A stretch of 64,000 bases of DNA from Tenebrio molitor (lineage: Eukaryota; Arthropoda; Insecta; Coleoptera; Tenebrionidae). The stretch spans positions 2,192,771-2,256,770 of the forward strand of contig NC_091056.1 in the NCBI RefSeq assembly GCF_963966145.1. Reading direction: 5' to 3'. Position numbers and translations under genes: made by a program. Numbering within the stretch: position 1 is the stretch's first letter; each line of letters begins with the position of its first letter. This document shows positions 11,421 through 21,441 of the stretch, one piece after another. The notes under the pieces are model-generated. The model was not told where the DNA came from and made no database searches. It worked only from the letters and a program-made list of their open reading frames with translations.

Positions 11421-12272
11421 GGGCAGTATTAATAAAAGGTAGCAAATGCTTTTGCTAGCTATTTTATAAGCAATTGCTTTAAGTGATATTAATAAAAGGT
11501 AGTAAATGCTAGTGAGACCTGGCTAGCAAATGCTTTTGCTCGTTTTAGAAAGGATTTGCTTGACGATATTAGGATTTGCTTCTTTTACTATTAATAAAGT
11601 TTAGCATTTACTTGAAGTATTAAGCAATTGCTAGGATAAATGACATTCTGCTTCGTGTCGTACTAGTAGTGATAAAGCGGCTGTTAAAGCACCATAAAAG
11701 TATGTTCCAAGTGCCAAGAAAATTTTAAAAATTTTACAAAGAAAGGAAAGACAATATACCATTACAAGAGAAGATGATGTAAAATTGTTTCATTTCCGAA
11801 ATGAAAATGTTCAGTGGATTGCTGATTTTCTTGGGGATGACGATGAAGAAACGCGTGGTGGTGCTTTATCTTCGGTGATGAAAATAAAAATATTGTGGCG
11901 ATATGTGGCTGATCCAGGTAAAAAAAATAAAATTATTCATAGAATAATAAATAGTGTTAAACTATTTATAGGATTTCAAATTGGGGTAGTTGAACTCATG
12001 GAAGTAAGTCAACCAATTGTATCGAACGTTGTAAAATTTGTCACGGGAAAAATTATAGACAAGGCACCCCTTTGGACACATTTTCCTGGCGCCCTGCGTT
12101 GAACGGCAAGCAATTACTTGTGAAGTAACTAGCATTATGCTTTCGTCAAGAGGATTTGTTTATTAATACCAAAACAAGCAATTGCTAGAAGCAAAAGTTT
12201 TACTTTAAAGCAAATGCTAATGCTAAGTAGCAAATGCTTGGAAGCATTTGTTTATTTTTATAAATATCACCC
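11421..12272 (+). mobile_element. PIF/Harbinger-like element
   Basis: Ends GGGCAGTATTAATAAAA and the inverse TTTTTATAAATATCACCC are flanked by a 3-bp repeat ATT. The sub-terminal parts contain many copies of GCAAATGCTT and AAGCAATTGC words in both orientations, possible transposase-binding sites. It carries the transposase fragment at 11785-12102. The 3-bp duplication fits Harbinger, although TAA/TTA is the more usual target. Confidence 0.55.
11785..12102 (+). pseudogene. Harbinger (HARBI1-like) transposase N-terminal fragment
   Basis: The stretch WRYVADPG, an insertion of about 19 residues, then GVVELMEVSQPIVSNVVKF and IIDKAPLWTHFP match the N-terminal helix-turn-helix region of Harbinger nucleases (usually RYVADPGFQ.GVGELMGVSQPTVS). 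The catalytic DDE domain is absent. The tail after HFPG is not transposase-like. Function would be DNA cleavage with a Myb-like partner, but this copy cannot do it. Confidence 0.6.
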
Positions 12273-12580
12273 ATTATCATCGGTGACTTCTGTTTTCTTG
12301 GAATCAAATCAAATAAAAAACAATACCTAATTGCAAAGTTCTTTTACAATCAAAATGCTTACATAACCAAAATAAAAAAGTAAATAACGTGGGCATAGGT
12401 AATTTTATAAAATAACAAATTGAATCTTCATTTTTTGGAACATAGATTCTTAAAAGGTTCATCAAAATAGTAAAAAGTTATACTGTAGTGGAATAGGTTG
12501 TTATAATAATAATAAAAATCGTGTTATAAATACAAGAAATTATAAAAAACACATATGCAGTTTGCAATCGATAAATTGAT

Positions 12581-12712
12581 AAATGTAGGATTTGCGGAAC
12601 TGAAGGGGAAACAATTCAACACATAATTTCTTCTTGCACCGTTTTAGCTCAAAGCGAATATAAGAAACATCATGATATATTCGCTAAAATTATACACATG
12701 AATTTAGCTTGA
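12581..12712 (+). pseudogene. Non-LTR retrotransposon C-terminal zinc motif fragment
   Basis: The plus strand reads CRICG, TIQHIISSCTVLAQSEY and then HHDIFAKIIHMNLA before a stop at 12710. This C..C..H..C block follows the reverse transcriptase in several LINE families of insects. Only this 44-codon piece is left. A short stretch just after it (12714-12770) recurs inverted at 60715-60790. Confidence 0.55.
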
Positions 12713-12924
12713 TAGTAATATCCGTAATAGTGTATGTACTCCGGCAAAATTGCCGTGCCGCCGGGTGGTGGAGGGTTCAGATGGTATAAAAAAATATATA
12801 ATTTTTAAAGCGAGATGTTTATTAATTAAACAATACGAGTAAGGGAGTAGGTAGGTAAAATACAACAAATATTCATAACTATAAAATTGCCTAATATAGA
12901 AAAAATAAAATAGGTAATTACATA

Positions 12925-13392
12925 CCGGGTATCAACCACCAAACCTGGCCATAGGCACATTACACATATTAAAATAATATATGAGTTGCTATGGAATATA
13001 TTATTGTGTAATGTCACATTGACAGCTATAATTATCATCCATACAAACAATGCCATCAGGAAACTTTTGATGTAAACGCTGTGCCAAAATCAAAAAACCA
13101 TTGTGGTGCAAATAAAACACATTTTTCATGACATTTCCTATTACTTATCACAGTGACGGATTAGTCATTTGCACCACAATGGTTTTTTGATTTTGGCACA
13201 GCGTATAGGTAACGTAGAAAGTAGAAATACTTTTGAAATTTGGAAAAGGGAAGAACGATCACAGAGCAGTATTATGCTCAATGATTGGGCAAATTTGACG
13301 AAACAATAATATGTTTCATAGCAACTCATATATTATTTTAATATGTGTATTGTGTAATGTGCCTATGGCCACGTTTGGTGGTTGATACCTGG
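12925..13392. mobile_element. MITE with about 95-bp terminal inverted repeats
   Basis: Left end CCGGGTATCAACCACCAAAC and right end GTTTGGTGGTTGATACCTGG are flanked by TA (12923-12924, 13393-13394). The arms continue through GGCCATAGGCACATTACACA and TAATATATGAGTTGCTATG. The centre is interrupted by a second palindrome at 13076-13204. No protein. Confidence 0.75.
13076..13204. mobile_element. Small palindromic MITE nested in the previous one
   Basis: ACGCTGTGCCAAAATCAAAA at the left and TTTTGATTTTGGCACAGCGT at the right are perfect inverted copies, and the pairing goes on through CCATTGTGGTGCAAAT. Size 129 bp, non-coding. Confidence 0.7.
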
Positions 13393-13796
13393 TATAATAT
13401 GTGGTAATTTTTTTCTTTTTTTTTCAGTTTTCTGCTTTCAGAGTTAGCTTCCCGTTTTCTCTTTATGGTTTCAACTTTTTTTAGATTAAAATATTTAACT
13501 CATATATAATATCTCTGCATTATACAGGGTGTTAGGGAATGGTCTCCCAAGAATATCAGGGTGAGTTTCTGGGGGAAAATATGGTCGAAAACCTTAATAC
13601 CATTTTTCCCAACATGAACGGTTTTCTCAAAGATAAAAATTTAAAATGGTGCCACACTGTTTGGGAGCTTTTGCACCATTTTATTGTTGTAATAATTAAA
13701 TAAATAGTTAAAGTTCTGAAATGAAAGTTAATTGCTTAGCAACTAAAAGACAGCAATGCCTGATTGCAGCAATGTCAGATTTTATCGAGTAGATAT

Positions 13797-15102
13797 TGTT
13801 ACATTATAAATTACGCTCCCGAAACTGGGCAACCCTGTTACCGGTTACAAATCCGGAATGTTCAGGGGTATAACGAACAAGTCGTGGCTTCGACTCGGTT
13901 TACAATGCGAACCACGAGAAACGCCGACTGAAGCTGAAAAATTGGTGAGAACAGCCCGGAGTACGGGAAATGATACACAATCTTCCAACTATGATATAAA
14001 TGAAAAAGAACACAACGAAGCCTGACTAGCCTAATGGCGTGTACAAATTTCAATAACCTAACTCCTCGGAGGGTCCTCCGGGTCCCAGACGTTCAACAAA
14101 CGAGTACCGGCAAAACAATAAAAAAAAAATCCTTTCTTTAGCGAAGGAGGAAGGCCGACTGATCCTACGTAACGTCGCTATTCGGCTACGCCGCCCGCAT
14201 AAGCGGAGAGGTCCTCTAAGTCTTTCTTCGCTCAAAAAAAAAAAAAAATTGAAGTCAAGATGTTTTTCTTCGTGAAGAACCACGCGCAAAAAAATGTTCG
14301 GTGAGCGCGATACACAATTCCTGGCGAGATCGCTCACGGATTGATAATCGTTCGTGAATATAAAAAACCCGACGGACTTGATAAGGAAATTTTTTCTTAA
14401 GTTAGTACAATTATTGAAATCACGCGCCCTATGACAAAACTGGAACTTTAACAGTCGAACAAATTATAAATCCTAAACGCGATATACAAATTAAATGAAA
14501 CTGATGGAAACTATTCACCCGTCGAAATAATGAGTTGACAATGGAAATTTGACAACAGTTAAATACAAACGCTCAATTAGTTCGACGGAGTGACAAATTA
14601 TACAACCAAAACTTTGGGAAGCCACGGCCGGTGGAAAATGGGGTGTCACCACTGCTCCTGACTTGCTGGAGGGTAGATCCGGCACCTTCCGGTGAGTCCG
14701 GGGACGACCTGGACTGTCAGGACTCGACGAGATCCTGATCCGCAAAAGCGTTCGGTCTGGAACCTTCCGTAGTGAAGTCCGTGATCCGCTTGGCGATGTG
14801 GGCGGTGGTACTTAGACGAATCGTCTCCAACGGCCCTCGTGAACTCCACTACGTCGTCTCGTCGGCCCTGCAAATTCACTCGATCACTGTCCCCTTGACT
14901 CTCCCCAGGCACTGACAACACCACCGGCAAAAGGTCGTGAAAATCTCCCTGTTCCGTCTCTGGTTCCCCCGAATTATAGCTTCCACCCCCTCTATGCGCA
15001 GATTTTTCGGCGGAAGTCGAGTACGTTTCCGTCGCGATGGATTCTAGAACATTCTAGACAATCGCGAAGATTTACAATCGCGCGGCGATTTAAATCGTAA
15101 CA
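13797..15102. repeat. Solo-LTR-like unit
   Basis: The unit begins TGTTACATT and ends AATCGTAACA, i.e. TG...CA with a 6-bp inverted repeat, the usual form of long terminal repeats. The sister element at 44155 shows the empty site (GAGTACCTACTGTCAC), which proves that about 1.3 kb was inserted. It is GC-richer than its surroundings. A TATAAAA-type box lies near 14357. Short open frames (e.g. 14930-14646) show no known domain. The target duplication is not clean. Confidence 0.5.
15042..15058. promoter_or_regulatory. Heat-shock element match in the LTR-like unit
   Basis: TTCTAGAACATTCTAGA is a tandem of alternating TTC and GAA triplets at 2-bp spacing, the consensus for heat-shock factor trimers. 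It lies about 45 bp from one end of the LTR-like unit. Binding is inferred from the motif only. Confidence 0.5.
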
Positions 15103-15369
15103 GTACCTGCTGTCACAATGACGTTTCGGTTTTAAATACTTCCCTTGGATAATATCTCATCAAAAACTACCAGGATTGCATTTTTTTAAGATAAAAATCA
15201 ATAATTCACTCGAAATATTTATCTAGATTAACCGCAACCTTGAAGTAAGTCCCCTTTTATTGCCGCAATAAACTGAAATAGTTTCTGCAGCTTTATGTGT
15301 GATACCACATCTCGATCAACCTCTAAAGGGATTTGAAATCGAGCACTAACCACCTAATACTACTAATAA

Positions 15370-15600
15370 GATTCGTTAATTTTTGTGTATCTTTATTTAT
15401 TTGTATTTGTATTGAAAAAAATGATAATAAATGTTCAAAATGTGCTCCGTTTGCTCTAATAGAAGCATTAACATACCTTCCGACAGCAGCAGTAGCCTTT
15501 CCACTATATTCCCCATACACAAAATACATATTTGCATGCTCCTCGATAAAATATTCGGGTATTGTAAACGATTGTAGTCTTCGTAGGCGACGGATAAAAG
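15370..15600 (-). pseudogene. Internally deleted DUF4817 transposase
   Basis: The minus strand gives PEYFIEEHANMYFVYGEYSG, the usual opening of DUF4817 helix-turn-helix proteins (..EYADMHF.YG...GNA). About 15 codons later it runs into ANGAHFEHLL, the last conserved word of the DDE_3 nuclease in these proteins. The whole catalytic core is missing. The copy at 44155-45132 has the same junction, so the deletion happened before the family spread. Confidence 0.6.
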
Positions 15601-18600
15601 ATAGATCAAATTAAAATATAAACTTTGACAGTGGTAAATTTCGAATAGTTACCAAGCAATCATTTTGAAGTCGAAACATATAAGATTTGTTTCTTGCACA
15701 AAGCAATATTTCAGCAGTCCCAAAACAGCAGGGAACAATTTTATTTTGAGAAAACGGTTTAATTTATCCAAAAACGGTATAAAGGTTTTCGACTACATTT
15801 TCCCTGATAAAATCACCCTGAAATTCTTGGGAGATCATTGCCTAACACCCTGTATATGCTCGAACAACATCTTCTGAAATGTTATGTTTTTTTAAAATAA
15901 TATTCACTAATTTTTTTGTAATTCCACTGCCTTTCCTAAATCTAGAGGGATTTAGGATGCAGAGGCATATTTTTTAAAATATTTTTCTATAATCCTGGCT
16001 TAACCATTTTATGACTTGGCGCTGTTAACCCTCCAAATGATAAAAGTTGAAGCCAGTCCGGTGTAAATACCCATATCAGGATATTTTTCCTTAAATTTTC
16101 TGGCAATAAATCCACATAGGTATTTAGAACCATCGGCCTCTGAAACTGTGTCAAAACTTCCTTTGGATTCCCTGGTAGAAGTAGAAGATAATTTGCTCTC
16201 AGAACGAGTAGTGGGATCATCAATTTCGTGATATGGGTCAATATTATTTATAACTTCATTTTCTGAAATTTCCAATTCGGCGCCAGATATAACATTTGCA
16301 ACTAAATACTCCTCCAGAACTTCTTGAGAATTATTGAATTATTGAGTATTTTGGCGGTCTTGGATAACTCCTGGATTTTTTCCTAACACTATCAATCTAA
16401 TTCTATATATTGATTGTAGTGGAGAAGGATGATCATGTAACCCTCCCATTTTTCGTACTTACTTGCGAAGAAAAAAATTTCGATGCAATTTTGATTCACC
16501 CTATGAGTAAGAATATGTTTACAATCGTATTTGGCTCGCATTTCTATAAACAATTGTTGCAACGACTTTACAGACGTTAATAAGCTCTTCTGAAAAGTTT
16601 GTAAAACATTTTTCCCATGACACTTCACAGACTTAAATGTTTCGTAAATCCCATTTAAGCTATTATTTTGATTTTCAAAAAAAAGACCATATGGCTTCCG
16701 TACATGTTCTGAATGTGCCACAGAATACGAGTTCATAATGCTAAACCAAGTTGACACTTGCTCGATAAATTTCCCCGTTTGTTCTGCTAACTGTATGTTA
16801 CAATAGCTGCATCGCCAAAGGAACATTCTGCCTTTCACTCTTGACACATTTTAGATGTTTTTTTGTCAACCTGTGACACGACGATATGTCAGAACTCAGA
16901 ATCCACCACTTGTAACAAAGATTCCAATGGTTTTTTGTTGACTTCAGATCCATCGGCCATAATGAAACCAGTGTCTAACAACCAATTTCTTACCAGGATA
17001 TGTGGAGCATCAGGAAAAATAAATACTTTCTCTTCAGTTACTGGGTTATTAAAGTAAGTTTTGTCTATTGATATGTCTAGACTACTCCATAAACCGACGT
17101 TTCCACCACCACAATCTGATACACATGCTACTACATGGTATCCAATTTTTTCGAGTTCAACTATTATGTCAAATATGTAATATATTTTGGGTCATTTTTT
17201 GATCGAAATCAACATACACTGGTTGCTTCCAGTTTGAAAAAAGTCCTCTTACCATTACAACCTGCATTTGACTATGAGGTCCTATAGTCTCATCTCTTAT
17301 TTTGTCAAATTCATGAGTAGAATGAACTTTCATTTCATCAAAATTTAATACAGTAACTTTTTCAATGTTAGATAGTTTCATTCCAGCAATCTTCATAAAT
17401 CGTAACACATCTTACAAAATACCTTGTCGAAAATTTAATTTAGCTGCCCATATTTTTAAAGTAGCTATGTGAGGCAAAGGGTATTGTAAAGTCTTTCTTA
17501 CATAAATGTAAACTCTTCTACTTAAATATCTCAGCGTAAACGAGCGAGATATATCATCAGAGCTCCAAATTACTTTTTTTTTCTTTTTGGTTAGTAAATC
17601 TCTTTGAGCTGCAGTAAATACTGTTCCCAGTGCTTCTTCCAATTGTTTTTTTATTGGTAACCTCTTGTTCAAGTTTCGCTTTTAGAGAATCAGCCGTTTT
17701 ATCTTTTTTCACAATTTTTCTGTTGTGGTCTCTGAAATTTTGTTGAAGTTTACACTTCAATTCTTCATAGTTTTGTAATAACTAATAATTTGCTATATTT
17801 TTCCTCAAGAGTTGGTAAAGTTAGTTCAACTTCTGCTAAATGTCCTGTACTTGTGCTTGGTTTATTCTCAATTTCTTCTTTTTGCAGAATGTTGTCTATG
17901 ATCTCTTTTCTTTCCCGTTCTTGCAATCGTAATTGCCTTGCCCTAGTTTCTTTACTGGTTTGTAATGGTTTTACATGAAGCGAAGGAACAGCTAAAAAAT
18001 ATTTCAAATTTTATTTAATAAATAGCAGGTTTATTGAAATTGTTATTGTAAGTACCTCCTGAAATTAGTTGTCGTTTTGTTTTAATGTTCATCAATTGGC
18101 TCCGCAAGTCCACAAAATCTTCTTCTTTAAAATGCACTCTGCATGTATGAGTTGTATCTGGGTTCCATTTATTTTTTCTTCGACATGCTTTGATCCACAA
18201 ATTTCTCAATTCTTTGTTTTTTTGGAAATTTGTGAAACGAAATTAGGAGTGTCTGTTTTGTAACTTTAGCCCAACTGTTTGAACAAACAGCCACAGCACA
18301 TCTGGTCCCCGGCATGTTAGAAAACGAATAGCCTGAGAAAGTGCAACTAAAATGCATTATTCAAGGGAATGGGATGCCTTTACCTACTTACCTTTAATTC
18401 CAATTGTTCAACAAATTTTGTTAAAATTCAGTTGGTGGCCTAAACAACGGTATTCACAGAAAACAACACTTTAAAACCCTACGTTAGTCACCTGGTCTAC
18501 AATCGTAGATCACCTTTTTGCAAACACTGTTAGTTTTTTTTTTTAACTGCGTGTGCTTCTCAGTAGCTGTTGCTAAGCAATCTCTCTACCTTACCAGTGT

Positions 18601-18782
18601 GTTGTTATGTGTACTTGATATGAATCTTATCAAGGCTTAAACAGCATAATGCGTGACCATCGACGTTACGGTTTCTCGCTGCGGTGCCGCCCTATATTTC
18701 CCTTATTTTCTTGGTCTAGATTAGTATTAGTTATTAATTTTTGGCGCACGTGTAATAAATACAATACAGTTTGGAAAAAACA

Positions 18783-19130
18783 ATGTCTACCCCCAAAAAA
18801 AGACGCGGAAAGAAGCAGTGACCCGGAAGTATGGCTAAGATGGTTTAACGCTTTGTCAAGTAGGGAAGAGGGTCCTGTTGACGAAGACGATGACGAAGCC
18901 GAAGATGATGTCAGTGTGGATGTGAGTGTTGCTGAAAAAAGTGATTACGAGACAGAATCTGAACTAGAAGTGTCGGAGGAAGAATAATTGCACCAAGAAC
19001 AATCGGACCTAGATGAAGGAATGTTGCCAGACGATTTGGATCAAGCGTGTCCCTCAAATTTTTATATTGGAAAAAACAAGGTGACTAAATGCAGTAAAAA
19101 AGTGCTGTTTTCAGTGACCTCAAACTCATT
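18783..19130 (+). pseudogene. piggyBac transposase N-terminal fragment
   Basis: A very acidic leader (about 18880-18985, runs of D and E) is followed, after a stop at 18985, by DDLDQACPSNFYIGKNKVTK. FYIGK-K-TKW-like words mark the start of the DDE_Tnp_1_7 domain of piggyBac; here the tryptophan is a cysteine. The frame is then lost at the junction with a Tc1 element near 19165. The start could be MSTPKKRRGKKQ at 18783, which is out of frame with the rest. No TTAA-flanked ends were found. Confidence 0.5.
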
Positions 19131-19159
19131 CATTTTTGTTACTGATTTTTTTTTTATCA

Positions 19160-19939
19160 TCACATTGGCACATTGGCAATATGCGGCCGCGCGTTATCTT
19201 GTTGAAATAGAGCATTATTTACTCTTCGAAAGTAAGGTACCACAACAGGCCGCAAAACCTCCTGGACATAGCGAATTGCTGTCAGGTTTCCCTGTATAAA
19301 GACTAGACGAGACCTGCTTCCAAAACAAATTGCTCCCCACACCATTACACCAACAATTCTTGCTATGGGCCTTTCAATAGAAAAAGCAAAATTGCGTCTT
19401 TCGCCACGAAGTCTCGTGACCCTCCGCCGACCGTCGTGCATGCCAAGACAAAACCGGGATTCATCACTGAATATGACTGAATTCCACTGTTCATCCCAAG
19501 CAATTCTCTCATTACACCAGACCAAACGCTGGCGTCGATGATTTGAAGTCAGAGGCAACACTAAATGTGGACGGTAGGATCGTATCCCAAATGATCTTAT
19601 TCGCCTATAAATCGATGACATTGCAATTGGCCTTTCTACTGCGCGGTACCAAGCATTTGCTACCTCTCGAATTGTCGAAAATCGATCTCTAAGGGCCAAA
19701 AATCTAAGATGGCGATCTTGTCGATCTGTAGTCCTCCTTCTTGGGCCAGTACCCCTTACTCGCTGGTGTCTTCCTTCTTCAAACCAGGCACGACAACACC
19801 GTAACACAGTAGCTACATTTCGTCTCACACGATGAGCGATTGCCCTATAGGAAAAACCTGCTACTCGCATTCCAATAATGCGGCCTCTTTCAAATTGAGT
19901 TACGTGCTGATAATGGGCTCGTCTTCGTACTGGAGGCAT
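19160..19939 (-). CDS. Tc1 transposase, truncated but with a 259-aa intact frame
   Basis: The frame opens with MPPVRRRAHYQHVTQFERGR and a paired helix-turn-helix (GRIIGMRVAGFSYRAIAHRV; RRTTDRQDRHLRFLAL). The catalytic region shows VIFSDESRF (first D) and LFQQDNARPHIA (second D). The protein should continue another 70 to 90 residues to the third acidic residue (NPIE-type), but the frame ends at 19160 where unrelated sequence joins. It therefore lacks one catalytic residue and cannot cut DNA. The absence of any stop over 259 codons suggests a young truncation. R-rich composition is normal for this family. Confidence 0.8.
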   Translation of the reverse strand: MPPVRRRAHYQHVTQFERGRIIGMRVAGFSYRAIAHRVRRNVATVLRCCRAWFEEGRHQRVRGTGPRRRTTDRQDRHLRFLALRDRFSTIREVANAWYRAVERPIAMSSIYRRIRSFGIRSYRPHLVLPLTSNHRRQRLVWCNERIAWDEQWNSVIFSDESRFCLGMHDGRRRVTRLRGERRNFAFSIERPIARIVGVMVWGAICFGSRSRLVFIQGNLTAIRYVQEVLRPVVVPYFRRVNNALFQQDNARPHIANVPM

Positions 19940-20195
19940 AGTATAGCATTAACACACTTTAAATGCTGCGATATACAGAAGTTATTGATGATAACTGATC
20001 GTCAACAATAAAAAGAAATGCATGTTCGGATAAGAATAATCTAAAAGATATGGGTATTTTCTTCAGGTATATCTTTAGGTATTTCTTTCAAATTATCATT
20101 TTATCTTTAGTGAACACCTAATTACTGTACCAAGTTTCATCAAAAAATATTAACTATTTCTGGGTGTTGCATTTTCCATGATAAGTAGTATATGT
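19160..20195 (-). mobile_element. Tc1-like transposon, 5' part
   Basis: The element runs from its 5' end near 20195 down to an abrupt junction with piggyBac sequence near 19165. The 5' end carries CAACACCCAGAAATAG and TTTTGATGAAACTTGGTAC, words usual in Tc1 terminal repeats. The 3' end, with the last part of the gene and the second repeat, is missing. Confidence 0.6.
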
Positions 20196-20506
20196 TAATT
20201 ATGAATGATGTTAATTAACCGGTTAATTATATCTCGTTACTACTACTTACTATCCGTTTTTTAAACTCCCGCACTATCAAGTGTTTGCAAGTTGCCGCAC
20301 TGCCGTTCTGAGATTAGTGATTTTTACTTTAATGTTGGCGCAAAAATTTGAAATTTCAAATTTGAAGTTAAGTTTAAAAAATTCTCTTTCTTTCATTCAA
20401 AGTATTACTTACACGAAAAGGCTTGTAGAGACCCAGTTTAAAATTTAAATTTAAATTGATGCAAATGTGAAGGTACTAGCGGTTAGGCTAGGAACTAACG
20501 GATGGG
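20196..20506. other. No gene seen
   Basis: AT-rich spacer, including TTAATTAACCGGTTAATTA at about 20210, a near-palindrome of unknown meaning. Confidence 0.4.
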
Positions 20507-21441
20507 GTTGGCAATCCTGGGGAGAGCGGAAATAGAGCGGGGGTGAAGCGGTCTCTCGCGCGCGTGGGTGAAGGGGGTAGTTCACTTCTGGTTGGTTTCT
20601 CAAAAAGAACACACCGTGCAAAGAGCGATCCATATTTCGAAATTTGTAAGTTAAACCTGAATCAATTACACTACCGTCCCGAGCAGATATTTTGTATCCC
20701 CGTGAGGAATCCGACGTTTTAATCCACCCCGGGTAATTTATCCCACGTTCGTTGTCCTTGTTTTGGGACGAGGACCACGTGGTAAGGGTATGTTGTAGAT
20801 ATCATTTTGTTGCATGCTGTTTCTTGCGAGAAGCGCCCATTTGTTAATTTTAAGCCTTATCCCTTAAGTTTCTCCCGGAAGAGATAATTTTCAGGCAATC
20901 CGTTAATTTCGAAAATTAGTAGCCGTCGTCCGAATCACGTGCGTCCATTTTGTTTTTTTTTCTTTCGCTAACATTATCTAACGGCACTTGATCCGCCATT
21001 TTTCGTTTAGCATTGCCAGCGATGATCGTATTCTTTATTTATATTGCTTAGGTACTTATATTCGTGACATTTAAAGCGGTTTTTATTTTATCGTTGTTTA
21101 ACGTTGCGCTTTGTTCTATTTTTATTTTATTATTGTTTAATGTTGCGCTTTGTTTTGTTGAATTTTATCATTGTTTAATGTTGCGGTTTGTTCTGTTGAA
21201 TCAAACTCGGGTTTTCTTTGTGTTGTTGCTTAGCACCGCTAGATTTCGGATGAGTTAAAGTTAAAATGTTATAAGTACGATCCCATGGGGGCTAGGTGAC
21301 ATTCAGGAGGTCAGGGGGTTGTTTAGTGAAATTTCTGTGGGGGCGACTGTTAAGTAGAGCCGTTAGCGGAGGCGAACCTAAGTAATGCTGTACGCGGCAC
21401 TGGGATGTTGACGTGAAGCCCCCGTCGCAGTTAAGCTCGAT

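Larger units (their letters stand above)
13525..15852 (-). mobile_element. DUF4817-family (IS630/Tc1-type) element, copy 1, with an LTR inserted
   Basis: Inverted ends CAGGGTGTTAGGGAATGGTC and the complement ending in CCCTG at 15852 are flanked by TA. The same element lies at 44155-45132 without the inner insertion. It sits in the C-terminal part of the P-element gene, so it is younger than the P element. Minus-strand frame 15570-15370 encodes a helix-turn-helix start joined directly to a transposase end (see next entry). Confidence 0.75.
13420..18315 (-). pseudogene. P-element (THAP9-like) transposase, interrupted and frameshifted
   Basis: The minus-strand gene starts at MPGTRCAVAVCSNSW (18315) with a THAP zinc domain (C..C, FHKFP, then CRVHF..EDF after a frameshift near 18200). 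A charged coiled region follows (about 18000-17680), then DDISRSFTLRYLSRR and YPLPHIATLKIWAAK (about 17550-17430). Acidic motifs VLNFDEMKV (17340), VSDCGGGN (17120) and FPDAPH (17010), and the conserved FSIMNSY / KPYGL / GKN.LQTFQKSLL / ILTHRVNQNC run (16770-16490), are all P-type transposase features. The C-terminal FRKGSGITKKLVNIIL (about 15930) is followed by a 2.3-kb insertion at a TA. A basic tail resumes at 13522-13420. At least four frame breaks make it dead. It would have cut and pasted P elements. P elements are best known from flies, and this relic is not in a fly-like context. Confidence 0.8.

Noticed and set aside
14515..14930. Two overlapping minus-strand frames of 76 and 94 residues in the LTR-like unit
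   Set aside because: GC-rich sequence gives long chance frames; no domain, start context or codon bias supports a gene.
18649..19299. Two adjacent frames taken as a new acidic protein
   Set aside because: Explained by the acidic leader and start of a piggyBac transposase.
20451..20633. Minus-strand 60-residue frame with an HPRARETASPPLY stretch, also seen at 62736-62927
   Set aside because: The two frames differ by indels in the two copies of repeat X, so the resemblance comes from the DNA repeat and not from protein selection.
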